DNA of 64,000 nt from Yoonia sp. SS1-5 (GCF_038443705.2 NZ_CP151767.2:3773501-3837500); one strand, 5' to 3'; shown: positions 54,923 through 64,000, numbered from the stretch's first letter. Notes: generated by a model not told the origin, from the sequence alone. Numbers and translations are program-made.

Positions 54923-56272
54923 ATGTCCGGCCACGGCGCACCCATCCCCATGACCTCTCGCCCCAGCGGCCCGCTGAAAGGGATTGCTGATGTCCCCGGC
55001 GATAAATCCATTTCTCACCGTTCGCTGATCCTGGGCGCCTTGTGCGTGGGTGAGACAAACATCACCGGCCTGCTGGAGGGGGAGGATGTTCTCGACACTG
55101 CCAAGGCGATGCGTGCTTTCGGGGCCACGGTCACCGATCATGGCAACGGCGAGTGGAGCGTTCAGGGCGTTGGTGTCGGCGGTTTTGCAGAGCCTGATCA
55201 GGTGATTGATTGCGGCAATTCCGGGACAGGGGTTCGCCTGATCATGGGGGCAATGGCAACCTCGCCGATCACGGCCACCTTTACCGGTGATGCGTCGCTG
55301 AACGGACGCCCAATGGGTCGCGTCACAGACCCGTTGGCCCTGTTTGGCACCCAAGCCGTCGGCCGTGCAGGGGGGCGCTTGCCAATGACCCTTGTCGGTG
55401 CGGCTGACCCGATCCCTGTTCGCTATGCGGTGCCGGTTCCGTCGGCACAGGTGAAATCAGCGGTGCTTTTGGCGGGTTTGAATGCGCCTGGGCAAACCGT
55501 TGTGATCGAACAGGAAACCACCCGCGACCATACCGAGCGGATGCTGCAAGGCTTTGGCGCATCCCTCCATGTCGCGGAAACTGACGAGGGCCGGGTCATC
55601 ACGCTGGACGGCCAGCCAGAGCTGCAGGCGCAGAATATCACGGTGCCGCGTGATCCGTCATCGGCGGCCTTTCCTGTCTGTGCGGCGATCATCGTACCCG
55701 GATCGGACGTGCTGGTGCCCAATATCGGATTGAACCCGACGCGCGCCGGATTGTTCACGACGCTGCAAGAGATGGGTGCAGACCTGACCTATGAAAACCA
55801 GCGCGAAGAAGGGGGCGAGCCCGTCGCCGATTTGCGCGCCCGCTTTTCACCAGACCTGACAGGTATCGCGGTTCCACCAGCGCGGGCAGCAAGCATGATC
55901 GACGAATATCCCGTGCTGTCGGTCGTTGCCAGCTTCGCCAAAGGTGTCACCGACATGCAGGGTGTCAAGGAATTGCGGGTCAAGGAAAGTGACCGGATCG
56001 ACGCGATGGCAAAAGGCTTGCGCGCCGCTGGGGTGCAGGTTGATGAGGGGCCGGACTGGTGGCAGGTCACCGGCCTTGGCCATGGCAATGTGCCGGGCGG
56101 TGCGCTGGTTGCCAGCCAGCTGGATCACAGGATCGCCATGGCATTCATGGTTATGGGCATGGCCACGCAGAAACCTGTCAGCGTCGATGACGGCGGCCCC
56201 ATTGCCACCTCTTTCCCGATATTCGAGCAGTTGATGGCCCAGCTTGGGGCGCAGATTGTCAGGTCAAACTGA
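54923..56272 (+). CDS. aroA: 3-phosphoshikimate 1-carboxyvinyltransferase (EPSP synthase)
   Basis: A 449-residue EPSP synthase: [14 protein letters not shown] at the phosphoshikimate site, [10 protein letters not shown] in the phosphoenolpyruvate loop, DPSSAAFP, and [15 protein letters not shown] with the catalytic Asp-Glu. The ISHRS form and GLLEGEDV wording resemble the alphaproteobacterial (class II-like) type, yet the loop residue that is Ala in the well-known class II enzyme is Gly here. AAGGAAG precedes the ATG. The stop overlaps the cmk start (TGATG). Confidence 0.96.
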   Translation: MSGHGAPIPMTSRPSGPLKGIADVPGDKSISHRSLILGALCVGETNITGLLEGEDVLDTAKAMRAFGATVTDHGNGEWSVQGVGVGGFAEPDQVIDCGNSGTGVRLIMGAMATSPITATFTGDASLNGRPMGRVTDPLALFGTQAVGRAGGRLPMTLVGAADPIPVRYAVPVPSAQVKSAVLLAGLNAPGQTVVIEQETTRDHTERMLQGFGASLHVAETDEGRVITLDGQPELQAQNITVPRDPSSAAFPVCAAIIVPGSDVLVPNIGLNPTRAGLFTTLQEMGADLTYENQREEGGEPVADLRARFSPDLTGIAVPPARAASMIDEYPVLSVVASFAKGVTDMQGVKELRVKESDRIDAMAKGLRAAGVQVDEGPDWWQVTGLGHGNVPGGALVASQLDHRIAMAFMVMGMATQKPVSVDDGGPIATSFPIFEQLMAQLGAQIVRSN

Positions 56273-56889
56273 TGTCTTTCACGATTGCCATTGATGGGCC
56301 GGCGGCTGCGGGCAAGGGCACGATCTCCAAGGCTGTGGCCGCGCATTTTGGCTTTGCCCATCTGGATACCGGGCTATTGTATCGCGCGGTTGGCGCCAAG
56401 GTGTTGGCGGGCGCTGATCCCGTTGTCGCGGCCAGCACGCTTGCCCCGTCCGATCTTGAAGATGATAGCCTGCGAACGCCAGCGGTTGCGGGGGCAGCCA
56501 GCGAGGTGGCCGTGCACGCGGCTGTGCGTGACGCGCTGGTTGCGTTTCAGCGTCGTTTTGCCGCCCGCCCGGATGGTGCCGTTCTAGACGGGCGCGATAT
56601 TGGCACGGTGATTTGCCCCGACGCACCGGTCAAGCTGTTTGTGACGGCAAGCCCGGAAACGCGGGCCGAACGCCGGTTTCAGGAATTGATCGGCAAAGGC
56701 CATGACGTCACGCTCGCCGGTGTGCTCGATGACGTGAAAGCGCGTGATGATCGCGACCGCAATCGCGAGGTTGCCCCGTTGGTGCCGGCCGATGATGCCG
56801 TCACAATCGACACGTCTGATCTGACGATCGCCCAGGCCGTCGCCCGCGCCGTCGAAATCATTGACCAGCACCGCAAGGGCGGATTGTAG
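56272..56889 (+). CDS. cmk: (d)CMP kinase
   Basis: A 205-residue nucleoside monophosphate kinase: P-loop [25 protein letters not shown] for CMP binding, [14 protein letters not shown] and [13 protein letters not shown] in the lid. It phosphorylates CMP/dCMP with ATP. ATG 56272 overlaps the aroA stop (TGATG); the aroA-cmk-rpsA order is a common proteobacterial arrangement, here interrupted by three unrelated small genes. Confidence 0.96.
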   Translation: MSFTIAIDGPAAAGKGTISKAVAAHFGFAHLDTGLLYRAVGAKVLAGADPVVAASTLAPSDLEDDSLRTPAVAGAASEVAVHAAVRDALVAFQRRFAARPDGAVLDGRDIGTVICPDAPVKLFVTASPETRAERRFQELIGKGHDVTLAGVLDDVKARDDRDRNREVAPLVPADDAVTIDTSDLTIAQAVARAVEIIDQHRKGGL

Positions 56890-56963
56890 CAATTCATCAC
56901 CAAAGCTTGCGTCGCATTTCCGGGGGTTCCGGTCATATGATGTCTCAAAAAAGGAGACCCCAT

Positions 56964-57482
56964 ATGATCCGCATGCTCGCCCTGACCGTTTTGCTTTTGC
57001 CTGCCAGCCTGCAGGCGCAAGAGGCTGAACTGCATATGACAATCCCGCGGATGGCGGAAATTGTGCTTGCGCTCGACCCCGAGGCCAAGGTGGCCGGTGC
57101 CGGTTTTGAATTCACCATTGATGATGTCCCGGTGCTGATTGTCACGGATGTTCAGGCGAACCGGATGCGCGCGATGGTCCCGATCCGGTCGGCCGAGGGC
57201 ATGACCGAGGATGAGATGCAGCGTGTGATGCAGGCCAATTTCGATACGGCCCTCGATGCCCGCTATGCGGTTGCACAAGGTCGTCTATGGGGCGTCTTCA
57301 TTCACCCTTTTGCACAGTTGGAAAAGGATCAGCTGATCTCGGGTCTTGCGCAGACGGTGAATATCGCCAAGACCTATGGGACCCTCTACACTGGCGGTGC
57401 GGCGCAATTCGGGGCTGGTGATAGCGGCGACCTTCAGCGCGCATTGATTGAAGAGTTGCTGGATCGCGGCCAGGATATCTGA
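56964..57482 (+). CDS. Exported YbjN-like protein of unknown function
   Basis: A 172-residue protein with a signal peptide (MIRMLALTVLLLPASLQA, cleavage after residue 18). The mature part has the alternating pattern of the YbjN / type III-chaperone-like fold: MAEIVLALDPEAKVAGAG, FEFTIDDVPVLIVTDVQ and MQANFDTALDARYAVAQGRLWGVF (quoted in part). AAGGAG lies 6 bases or so before ATG 56964. Single gene, convergent with the following membrane-protein gene. Function unknown; the family call is tentative. Confidence 0.6.
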   Translation: MIRMLALTVLLLPASLQAQEAELHMTIPRMAEIVLALDPEAKVAGAGFEFTIDDVPVLIVTDVQANRMRAMVPIRSAEGMTEDEMQRVMQANFDTALDARYAVAQGRLWGVFIHPFAQLEKDQLISGLAQTVNIAKTYGTLYTGGAAQFGAGDSGDLQRALIEELLDRGQDI

Positions 57483-57494
57483 CACCCGATCCCG

Positions 57495-58082
57495 TTAGCG
57501 GTGATCGCCGGGCAGGGGTCGCAAATGCAGCCATGTCGTGAACGGCAACACGGCCCACAGACTGATACCAGCCAGATGGTCGGCCATGGATTGGGTCGCC
57601 CCAAGTCGCGCGATCTCTGTCATCCGGTTGACGTCCAGAATGGACCGCAGGACGATCTGATCGGGCAGCCCGGCGAATATCTGTTGGTAGAATAGGTAGA
57701 ACACTTGCGGTGAGGCCGAAAATATCAGCCCAAAAATCAGGACGGATAGGACGATATCCCCAAGCCATAGGGCCGGGCGGGGCGCCGTATACAACACCCG
57801 TCTGATCAGCTGTGTCTTCCACGCCAGAACGGCAAAGATGATCAATAGCCCCAGGATGCTGATTGCCGACACACCAATCCGCCCTGTCAGGTCCAACGTC
57901 CAGAAGCTGTCGCCGGGGTAGCCGCCACTGACCCCGTCCCATATGCCGGCCGCCGCAAAGGCAACAACCCCGAAAGCGGCGATCATAAGCAGCGGTATCT
58001 GCCACGGGCGCGATCGCGTGCGCGCGCAGATGACGGCCACCAGAACGAACAGAGAAATGCCAAGAACAACGATTGCGGACAT
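57495..58082 (-). CDS. Membrane protein of unknown function (four to five TM)
   Basis: A 195-residue protein with about five hydrophobic helices (AIVVLGISLFVLVAVICA, IPLLMIAAFGVVAFAAAGIW, ISILGLLIIFAVLAWK, LGDIVLSVLIFGLIFSA, LAGISLWAVLPFTTWLHL). No known family recognised. GGAAGG lies just upstream of the ATG. It is divergent from the CAT-like gene, 56 bases apart. Confidence 0.65.
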   Translation of the reverse strand: MSAIVVLGISLFVLVAVICARTRSRPWQIPLLMIAAFGVVAFAAAGIWDGVSGGYPGDSFWTLDLTGRIGVSAISILGLLIIFAVLAWKTQLIRRVLYTAPRPALWLGDIVLSVLIFGLIFSASPQVFYLFYQQIFAGLPDQIVLRSILDVNRMTEIARLGATQSMADHLAGISLWAVLPFTTWLHLRPLPGDHR

Positions 58083-58138
58083 CTCCCTTCCGACGGTAGC
58101 CTACAGATCTGTCGCAAGAGAGAATAACGAGGCCCGAT

Positions 58139-58771
58139 ATGGTTAGCACGGCAGTTGATCTGGCAACATGGCCCCGAGCCGCGCAATTTCGACTTTTTCG
58201 CACCTATGCAAAGCCGCATTATGCAGTGACGGCGCGGGTTGATGTCACGCAGGTCATGGCCCGCAAAGCAACGGGCCTGCCGCCTTACCGGACCTGCCTT
58301 TATGCTATCGGGGCAGGGCTGCATGCAGTGCCCGAGCTTTGCATGCGCTTTCGCGGGGACGCCGTTGTGCAGCACCAGATGGTCACACTTTCGATGACCG
58401 TGCCGACCCGGACGGGCAGCTTTGGCTATGCCTATGTGCCGTATATCGCGGATTTCGGCGGATTTGACCAAGAGGCCAAGCGCCTGATTGATCAGGTCGC
58501 GAATGGCGTTGCCTTGCAGCCCAATACAGGCGAGCGTGATGATCTGGCCTATCTGTCCTGCATGCCCTGGCTGGATTACACATCAATCAACAATGCGCTG
58601 CCGGGCCCGGATGATTGCATTCCGCGCGTCTCTTGGGGGAAGTTCGTCGATCATGGGGGGCGGTGGGACATGGCCATGACATTGGAGGTGCATCATGCGC
58701 TGGTCGATGGGCAGCAGGTTGGCACCTATTTTGCAGCCGTGCAGACGGCATTGGACAATTTGACCGCCTGA
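58139..58771 (+). CDS. Chloramphenicol-acetyltransferase-fold protein (CatA-like)
   Basis: A 210-residue CAT-like acyltransferase. The family catalytic motif HHALVDG stands near the C-terminus (residues 183-189) and the structural Arg/Ser framework (FRLFRTYAKPHYAVTARVDV at the start) matches. Chromosomal CatA-like genes in Rhodobacteraceae are frequent; acetyl transfer to chloramphenicol is not proved by sequence. GAGG precedes the ATG at 58139. Confidence 0.8.
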   Translation: MVSTAVDLATWPRAAQFRLFRTYAKPHYAVTARVDVTQVMARKATGLPPYRTCLYAIGAGLHAVPELCMRFRGDAVVQHQMVTLSMTVPTRTGSFGYAYVPYIADFGGFDQEAKRLIDQVANGVALQPNTGERDDLAYLSCMPWLDYTSINNALPGPDDCIPRVSWGKFVDHGGRWDMAMTLEVHHALVDGQQVGTYFAAVQTALDNLTA

Positions 58772-58827
58772 CGGCCAGGTAGGGGTCCCAGGCGATTTCC
58801 GGCGCGCGCCTTTTGAACCCTTCGCCC

Positions 58828-58856
58828 TTGCATTAAAGGGGAATCCCCCCTATACG
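58828..58856 (+). promoter_or_regulatory. Strong rpsA promoter
   Basis: TTGCAT (58828-58833) and TATACG (58851-58856) with exactly 17 bases between. A start near 58863 would give an rpsA leader of about 165 bases. The leader (58857-59030) holds several inverted repeats; S1 is known in enterobacteria to bind its own leader, so feedback control here is possible. Confidence 0.6.
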
Positions 58857-59030
58857 CCGCCCTGTCGAAGCGTCGAGACAGGCGCGGACTTGAGACTTGA
58901 GCGGGGTCGGTGTGCAACCGGCCCTGTTGTTTTATGTCCGTGACAGACGCCAGACCAACCCGAAATCCAAAGACCGGCGGAGACAACCGCGCGGCCCGTA
59001 TAAAACCAAACGTTAGGAAAACGACGCCAC

Positions 59031-60704
59031 ATGGCTAACACAATGGAAGAGTTTGAAGCACTCTTGAACGAAAGCTTCGAAATGGACACGCCCGCCGAAG
59101 GGTCAGTTGTCAAAGGCAAGGTGATCGCAATCGAAGCGGGCCAGGCCATCATCGACGTAGGCTACAAGATGGAAGGCCGCGTTGATATCAAAGAATTCGC
59201 AAATCCCGGGGAAGAGGCTGAACTGGCTGTTGGTGACACTGTAGAAGTGTTCCTGCGTCAGGTTGAGAACGCCCGTGGCGAGGCTGTTATCAGCCGCGAG
59301 ATGGCCCGCCGTGAAGAAGCCTGGGATCGTCTGGAAAAAGCCTATGCGGATGAAGAGCGTGTTGATGGCGCGATCTTTGGTCGCGTGAAGGGTGGTTTCA
59401 CTGTTGATCTGGGCGGCGCTGTTGCGTTCCTTCCCGGCTCGCAGGTTGATGTCCGTCCGGTTCGCGATGCTGGCCCGTTGATGGGTCTCAAGCAGCCATT
59501 CCAGATTTTGAAAATGGACCGTCGTCGCGGCAACATCGTTGTGTCCCGTCGTGCGATCCTTGAAGAATCCCGTGCCGAACAGCGCGCCGAAGTGATCGGC
59601 AACCTTACCGAAGGCCAGGAAGTTGATGGCGTCGTCAAGAACATCACCGAATATGGTGCGTTTGTTGACCTTGGCGGTGTTGACGGCCTGCTGCACGTCA
59701 CTGACATGGCTTGGCGCCGGGTCAATCATCCGTCCGAGATTCTTACCATTGGTGAGACGATCAAGGTCCAGGTGATCAAGATCAATAAAGAAACCCACCG
59801 TATCAGCCTTGGCATGAAGCAGCTGCAGGACGATCCGTGGAATGCTGTTGAATCCAAGTTTGGTCTGGGCTCCGTACATCAGGGTCGTGTCACCAACATC
59901 ACCGATTACGGCGCATTTGTTGAGCTGGAAGCCGGTGTTGAGGGTCTCGTTCACGTGTCCGAGATGTCTTGGACCAAAAAGAACGTACATCCAGGCAAGA
60001 TCGTGTCGACCTCTCAGGAAGTCGAAGTCATGGTGCTGGAAATCGACAGCGCCAAGCGTCGTGTTTCCCTGGGTCTCAAGCAGACACAGCGCAACCCATG
60101 GGAAGTCTTTGCCGAGCAGTTCCCGGAAGGCACCGAGGTTGAAGGCGAGGTCAAGAACATCACCGAATTTGGTCTGTTCATCGGTCTTGAAGGCGACATC
60201 GACGGCATGGTTCACCTGTCAGACCTGACATGGGAAGGCCGTGGCGAAGACGTCATCGGTGATTTCCGCAAGGGTGACGTGGTCAAAGCCAAGGTTGCTG
60301 AAGTGGATGTTGAGAAGGAGCGTATCTCGCTTTCGATCAAGGCCCTTGACGGCGATCCATTTGCCGAGGCCGTTGGCGGCGTGAAGCGCGGTTCGATCAT
60401 CACTGTTGAAGTGACCAAGATCGAAGATGGCGGCATCGAGGTGGACTACGAGGGTGCAAAATCCTTCATCCGCCGTTCTGACCTGTCCCGTGACCGTGCC
60501 GAGCAGCGCCCCGAGCGTTTCGGCGTTGGCGACAAGGTCGACGTGCGTGTGACCAACATCGACAGCAAGACCCGCAAGCTGGGTCTGTCGATCAAGGCCC
60601 GCGAGATTGCCGAAGAAAAAGAAGCGGTTGAGCAGTATGGCTCGAGCGACTCTGGTGCGTCCTTGGGCGATATCCTGGGTGCCGCGCTGAAGGGCGACGA
60701 ATAA
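59031..60704 (+). CDS. rpsA: 30S ribosomal protein S1
   Basis: A 557-residue S1 with six S1 (OB-fold) repeats: GSVVKGKVIAIEAGQAIIDVG, RVDGAIFGRVKGGFTVDLGG, EVDGVVKNITEYGAFVDLGG, HQGRVTNITDYGAFVELEAG, EVEGEVKNITEFGLFIGLEG and KRGSIITVEVTKIEDGGIEV (each shown in 20 residues or a little less). It binds mRNA and helps it onto the 30S subunit. Codon use is visibly more restricted than in its neighbours, as expected for a highly expressed gene. A leader with a strong promoter precedes it and a clear terminator follows. Confidence 0.97.
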   Translation: MANTMEEFEALLNESFEMDTPAEGSVVKGKVIAIEAGQAIIDVGYKMEGRVDIKEFANPGEEAELAVGDTVEVFLRQVENARGEAVISREMARREEAWDRLEKAYADEERVDGAIFGRVKGGFTVDLGGAVAFLPGSQVDVRPVRDAGPLMGLKQPFQILKMDRRRGNIVVSRRAILEESRAEQRAEVIGNLTEGQEVDGVVKNITEYGAFVDLGGVDGLLHVTDMAWRRVNHPSEILTIGETIKVQVIKINKETHRISLGMKQLQDDPWNAVESKFGLGSVHQGRVTNITDYGAFVELEAGVEGLVHVSEMSWTKKNVHPGKIVSTSQEVEVMVLEIDSAKRRVSLGLKQTQRNPWEVFAEQFPEGTEVEGEVKNITEFGLFIGLEGDIDGMVHLSDLTWEGRGEDVIGDFRKGDVVKAKVAEVDVEKERISLSIKALDGDPFAEAVGGVKRGSIITVEVTKIEDGGIEVDYEGAKSFIRRSDLSRDRAEQRPERFGVGDKVDVRVTNIDSKTRKLGLSIKAREIAEEKEAVEQYGSSDSGASLGDILGAALKGDE

Positions 60705-60730
60705 GTCAGCCCTTTGCGTGCAAGCGTTTT

Positions 60731-60767
60731 GCCCGTCGCAGCGTCATGCTGCGGCGGGCTTTTTATT
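60731..60767 (+). terminator. Intrinsic terminator of rpsA
   Basis: A 12-base stem GCCCGTCGCAGC (60731-60742) / GCTGCGGCGGGC (60748-60759) with a GTCAT loop and one G-T pair, followed by TTTTTATT. It ends the rpsA transcript and separates it from the convergent diguanylate cyclase gene. Confidence 0.85.
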
Positions 60768-60790
60768 GTGCATCAGGACTAAGTGCCGGA

Positions 60791-61918
60791 TCAGGCGGCG
60801 ACAGGGTCTTGCGGATGCGGCTTGTTGCCAGATTTGGAGAACACCACAACATTGCGCCCCTGGTCTTTGGCACGGTACAGCGCCTTGTCAGCCTGCTGCA
60901 AGACGGCATCAATCGTCGGACTGTCCTGCACCCAGATTGCGCCCAGACTGATTGTGACCGGTATGTGCAGGGATCCGGTGGTCACAAAGCGATCGGCGAT
61001 GACACGCCTGCATCTTTCGGCGATATTCTGTGCCTCGGTTAAACCGATATCTGGCAGGATAATGACGAATTCGTCGCCGCTGACCCGCGCGAAGATATCG
61101 TGTTCGCGCAGCACGGCCGCGACGCGCCGCGCGATGGTTCGTAAAACCTCATCCCCTGCGGCATGCCCGTGTTTGTCATTGACCGCCTTGAAGTTATCGA
61201 CATCAAAATAGACCGCCGACAGCCCCCCTTTAAGCATCTCATTCCTGGCGGCTACCGCACGGTAGCGTCGTTCCAGACTGCGCCGGTTCAATAACCCTGT
61301 CAGGTAGTCCAAAGCTGCCTCGCTACGCAGCCCTTCGGACTGGGACAAAAACGACAGCTGATCGTAAAGCAGATGCTTGATCAGGAGGGCCCCAACCACA
61401 TTCGTCATCGCCATATAAGGCAGCAATGTTGCAAAGAGTTGCCCCCAATACGTTTGTGGTGCCAGAAATATCGACAGGCTGTGCAGGGTCAGCATACCAC
61501 CCAGAATGGACGCCTTTTTCCAGTCTGCCAGCGGCAGGTCGTTCACATAGTACCGCCACGCCCAACCGGCCATGAACGCGATGACAGAGCCGCCGATCCC
61601 AGGTGCCACCCCGTCGCCGCCAATCGCGATGCGATAGATGATGCTGGTCATCATCGCCATGCCGCCCGCATATGGGTTGATGAGCGCGGTTGCCGCCCCG
61701 ACCAACAGAAAGCGCATATCATAGATACCGCCGCTGTAGATCGGGATTGGGTCGGACATCGTATAGACCACCGCGACCGAAAACAGGCCGCCCACCGCAA
61801 TGTTGTATTTGAACACCGTGATCTGTTTGCGCCGCAGAATACTGGCCGCAAGCACCAACGCCATGATCAACGCAATGGGATCAACAAAGGTCGAAATCAG
61901 TTGGTTGAAGTCGATCAT
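60791..61918 (-). CDS. Diguanylate cyclase with a 5TM LytS-type sensor domain
   Basis: A 375-residue membrane protein. The N-terminal 195 residues form five to six TM helices with DMRFLLVGAATALINPYAGG and MTSIIYRIAIGGDGVAPGIG, the pattern of the 5TMR-LYT domain of LytS-like sensors. The C-terminus is a GGDEF domain: DYLTGLLNRRSLERRY, VYFDVDNFKAVNDKHGHAAGD (in part) and the A site RVSGDEFVIILPD (SGDEF). It should make c-di-GMP from GTP. An I-site RxxD is not obvious. ATG 61918 is preferred for its ribosome spacing (AAGG); an ATG two codons earlier is possible. It interrupts the rpsA-ihfB order on the opposite strand. Confidence 0.88.
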   Translation of the reverse strand: MIDFNQLISTFVDPIALIMALVLAASILRRKQITVFKYNIAVGGLFSVAVVYTMSDPIPIYSGGIYDMRFLLVGAATALINPYAGGMAMMTSIIYRIAIGGDGVAPGIGGSVIAFMAGWAWRYYVNDLPLADWKKASILGGMLTLHSLSIFLAPQTYWGQLFATLLPYMAMTNVVGALLIKHLLYDQLSFLSQSEGLRSEAALDYLTGLLNRRSLERRYRAVAARNEMLKGGLSAVYFDVDNFKAVNDKHGHAAGDEVLRTIARRVAAVLREHDIFARVSGDEFVIILPDIGLTEAQNIAERCRRVIADRFVTTGSLHIPVTISLGAIWVQDSPTIDAVLQQADKALYRAKDQGRNVVVFSKSGNKPHPQDPVAA

Positions 61919-61924
61919 GCACAT

Positions 61925-62253
61925 GCCCTTCGATTACGGTTGCGCATCGGTATCGCAAATCAACTAAGGTTTGGTTGATTTGCGACGTCCAATTTCGCAC
62001 CGCAGGTGATTGGGTTTGGCGTGGGCCAGCCGGTGCGAATCGTTGTTCGCGGGGATCACGCTGCAACTGGCGGTAATGTGCGTTCCGTGAACAATTGCCA
62101 GACATTTGGGCCAATATGTTCGGTGATCCCGCTACTTTTCGCATAATCGGCCTAACGCCGGTATTTCGCGGTCGCGTGAAAAAGCCTATAGTCGCTTGAA
62201 AAGCGGGAACAAACTCGCCTTATGACATAGATGCTGCTTGGGAGGCTGCCGCA
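61925..62253 (+). promoter_or_regulatory. Intergenic region with a likely ihfB promoter
   Basis: About 330 bases between the divergent diguanylate cyclase and ihfB. TTGAAA (62196-62201) and TTATGA (62220-62225) are 18 bases apart, 29 bases before the ihfB ATG. The part nearer the cyclase (61925-62150) holds no gene or clear signal that I recognise. Confidence 0.35.
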
Positions 62254-62535
62254 ATGATCCGTTCCGAACTGATCCAGAAACTCGCCGATGAAAATCCGCA
62301 TCTTTACCAGCGCGACGTTGAAAAGATCGTCAATACCGTTTTCGAAGAGATCACCGGCGCGATGGCGCGTGGCGACCGGGTCGAGCTGCGTGGCTTTGGC
62401 GCGTTTTCGGTGAAAAAGCGTGATCAGCGTATCGGACGGAACCCGCGTACGGGTGAATCGGTTGAGGTGGAAGAAAAGCACGTGCCGTTTTTCAAGACCG
62501 GCAAATTGCTACGGGACCGTTTGAACGGCAATTGA
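62254..62535 (+). CDS. ihfB: Integration host factor subunit beta
   Basis: A 93-residue HU/IHF-family protein: [41 protein letters not shown] and the DNA-minor-groove arm [20 protein letters not shown] with the conserved Pro. The start MIRSELI marks the beta subunit rather than HU. GGGAGG lies 8 bases upstream. With IhfA it bends DNA at recombination, replication and promoter sites. Confidence 0.95.
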   Translation: MIRSELIQKLADENPHLYQRDVEKIVNTVFEEITGAMARGDRVELRGFGAFSVKKRDQRIGRNPRTGESVEVEEKHVPFFKTGKLLRDRLNGN

Positions 62536-62635
62536 GCGCAGGTGCTTTGGCGCATTCTGCGTCGGATGCCCTTGGCTATGTTCAGCCTGCGGCATATGTT
62601 GTGCGCGCTGGTATCGAAAACTGTAAGAGGGTCGC

Positions 62636-62992
62636 ATGAAAACCATTCGCTATGCTTTCTGGGCTATTGTCGGCCTGTGCCTGATCATGGTCGGTTTGGC
62701 CAACCGTGATCTTGTCACCGTGCGCGCGATGCCAGAGCCGATGGCCAATCTGCTGGGCCTGTCGCCGGATATTTCGCTGCCGCTTTTTGTGGTGATTTTC
62801 CTTGGCGTTGGTGCCGGGCTGCTGATCGGGTTCTTGTGGGAATGGGTGCGCGAACACCGTATTCGGGCCGAGGCGCGTGTGAAGGCGCGTGAGGTTCAGG
62901 CGCTCAAGCGCGAGGTTGACGAATTGCGCGGCTCTGCGGCCACGGCAAATGGCGGGGATGACGTCTTGGCGCTGATCGAGAAAACGGGCTGA
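62636..62992 (+). CDS. LapA-domain membrane protein
   Basis: A 118-residue inner-membrane protein with two TM helices ([20 protein letters not shown] and [20 protein letters not shown]) and a cytoplasmic coiled-coil tail ([20 protein letters not shown]), matching the LapA (DUF1049) domain. LapA proteins assist lipopolysaccharide transport assembly in enterobacteria. GAGGG precedes the ATG. Its last base overlaps the trpF start (TGATG). Confidence 0.85.
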   Translation: MKTIRYAFWAIVGLCLIMVGLANRDLVTVRAMPEPMANLLGLSPDISLPLFVVIFLGVGAGLLIGFLWEWVREHRIRAEARVKAREVQALKREVDELRGSAATANGGDDVLALIEKTG

Positions 62993-63666
62993 TGCAAGGC
63001 GATGTCCGGGTCAAGATTTGTGGCCTGCGAGACGCAACCACGATGCAGGCAGCCGTTGATGCAGGTGCCTCTTATGTGGGGCTGGTCTTTTTCCCGAAAT
63101 CACCCCGTTTTGTCAGCAATGATCAGGCCGCCGCACTGGCCGGGATTGTGCCTTCGGGGATTGCCAAGGTTGGCCTGTTTGTAAATCTGGACAATGCAGC
63201 CCTTGATACAATCCTGGATGCGGTCCCGCTGGACATGATCCAGTTGCACGGATCGGAACCCCCCGAACGCGTTGCCGAGGTCAAGACGCGCTATGGTCTG
63301 CCGGTGATGAAGGCCGTGGGTGTCGCGGATGCCGCGGACCTGCCTGCGATTGATCGCTATGCGCATGTGGCGGATCAGATACTTGTGGATGCCAAACCGC
63401 CCAAAAATGCGGATTTGCCCGGCGGAAATGGATTGTCCTTTGACTGGCGGCTGATTGCAGGTCGGCGGTGGGCCGTGCCATGGATGCTGGCCGGGGGCCT
63501 GCATGCAGGCAATGTGGGCGAGGCCATCGCGCTGACGGGTGCTAGTCAGGTTGATTTGTCATCGGGGGTCGAGACGTCGCCAGGGGTCAAGGATCCGGCC
63601 CTCTTTCCCGGTTTCATTCAGGCGGCCAAGGGCGAAAAAGTCACTTCGTCACATGCCAGCGCCTAA
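62992..63666 (+). CDS. trpF: Phosphoribosylanthranilate isomerase
   Basis: A 224-residue TIM-barrel enzyme: [20 protein letters not shown] holds the catalytic Cys, [14 protein letters not shown] the general base region and [10 protein letters not shown] with [11 protein letters not shown] the phosphate sites (Asp in ILVDAKPPK). It converts phosphoribosylanthranilate to CdRP in tryptophan synthesis. ATG overlaps the lapA-like stop. trpB follows 67 bases on. Confidence 0.96.
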   Translation: MQGDVRVKICGLRDATTMQAAVDAGASYVGLVFFPKSPRFVSNDQAAALAGIVPSGIAKVGLFVNLDNAALDTILDAVPLDMIQLHGSEPPERVAEVKTRYGLPVMKAVGVADAADLPAIDRYAHVADQILVDAKPPKNADLPGGNGLSFDWRLIAGRRWAVPWMLAGGLHAGNVGEAIALTGASQVDLSSGVETSPGVKDPALFPGFIQAAKGEKVTSSHASA

Positions 63667-63733
63667 AAATGCGCTAGCGCAACCGGCACCAAACCCATAA
63701 CACCAGTCCGACAAGACGGATGAGGACGCGCAC

Positions 63734-64000
63734 ATGGCGAATGATCTTTTCAACAGCTTCATGACTGGCCCCGATGAAAAGGGCCGGTTCGGCGACTTTG
63801 GCGGGCGTTTCGTGTCCGAAACCCTGATGCCCCTGATCCTAGAGCTTGAGGCGCAGTACGAAAACGCCAAGACGGACGAGACATTCTGGGCAGAGATGCA
63901 CGATCTGTGGACCCACTATGTCGGCCGGCCCAGCCCGCTTTATTTTGCAGAGCGTCTGACGGACCATCTGGGCGGCGCCAAGATCTATCTTAAGCGTGAC
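63734..64000 (+). CDS. trpB: Tryptophan synthase beta chain (partial, 3' end outside window)
   Basis: The first 89 codons of Trp[21 protein letters not shown], then [20 protein letters not shown] and the start of the cofactor segment AKIYLKRD, whose catalytic Lys region lies just beyond the window edge. It condenses indole with serine to tryptophan with PLP. It follows trpF, the usual rhodobacterial trpF-trpB order. Confidence 0.96.
   Translation, partial: MANDLFNSFMTGPDEKGRFGDFGGRFVSETLMPLILELEAQYENAKTDETFWAEMHDLWTHYVGRPSPLYFAERLTDHLGGAKIYLKRD

Noticed and set aside
58857..59030. A named riboswitch or structured RNA in the rpsA leader
   Set aside because: Inverted repeats are visible but match no class that I can name; described only as the leader.
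63671..63683. TGCGCTAGCGCA palindrome between trpF and trpB as a regulatory site
   Set aside because: Short, GC-rich and without a T-run or matching copies; chance cannot be excluded.

Overview
The window looks like a chromosomal segment of an alphaproteobacterium of the family Rhodobacteraceae (Roseobacter-type). This rests on the blocks irr / fabA-fabB-fabI, miaB-phoH-ybeY-corC-lnt-metK-trmB, aroA-cmk-rpsA and ihfB-lapA-trpF-trpB, on a SAM/SAH-type riboswitch in front of metK, and on the high G+C. No species is claimed. I saw no rRNA gene, tRNA gene or CRISPR array.

Layout. (1) 1-11.5 kb: an exopolysaccharide locus. It holds YjbH and YjbF-type envelope proteins, a Wzc-like tyrosine autokinase on the minus strand, and a plus-strand run (Wzx-like flippase, Wzy-like polymerase, two hexapeptide acyltransferases, three glycosyltransferases) whose start and stop codons overlap. 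(2) 11.4-17.1 kb: a CdsA/PlsC pair; a PspA/IM30 protein, a small YiaA-like membrane protein and a TetR regulator with three copies of the palindrome TGAACnnnGTTCA around them; an enolase-superfamily enzyme; a GNAT acetyltransferase; and a membrane gene that has lost its 5' end.

(3) 17.2-30.5 kb: the most interesting part, a minus-strand block of seven genes that looks like a mobile defence island. In transcription order it encodes a multi-TM sensor histidine kinase, a short receiver-like protein, an unknown 211-aa protein, a 906-aa P-loop ATPase and an 837-aa adenosine-deaminase-fold protein that together resemble RdrA and RdrB of the RADAR anti-phage system, a 976-aa lipase / trypsin-like protease / NUC endonuclease fusion, and a 596-aa helical-repeat trypsin-like protease. 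A RADAR-like core joined to two-component signalling and a lipase-protease-nuclease module is not an arrangement I know.

(4) 30.6-33.7 kb: a decaying stretch with unassigned sequence, a strong hairpin, one small exported protein and a broken wHTH-TPR regulator. (5) 33.7-41.2 kb: metabolic genes on the minus strand (AHSA1 protein, Zn alcohol dehydrogenase, MFS exporter, PcaD-like hydrolase, then exonuclease-family protein / threonine dehydratase-like / alpha-beta hydrolase / haloacid dehalogenase with overlapping ends). (6) 41.3-47.4 kb: FKBP isomerase, the fabA-fabB-fabI group divergent from irr, a membrane protein, and a REP-associated transposase-like gene between two inverted REP hairpins. 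(7) 47.3-64 kb: housekeeping genes for tRNA modification, rRNA maturation, lipoprotein acylation, SAM synthesis, aromatic amino acid synthesis, CMP kinase, ribosomal protein S1, IHF beta and tryptophan synthesis, with an inverted REP pair between metK and trmB and a minus-strand diguanylate cyclase between rpsA and ihfB. The last gene, trpB, runs off the window.
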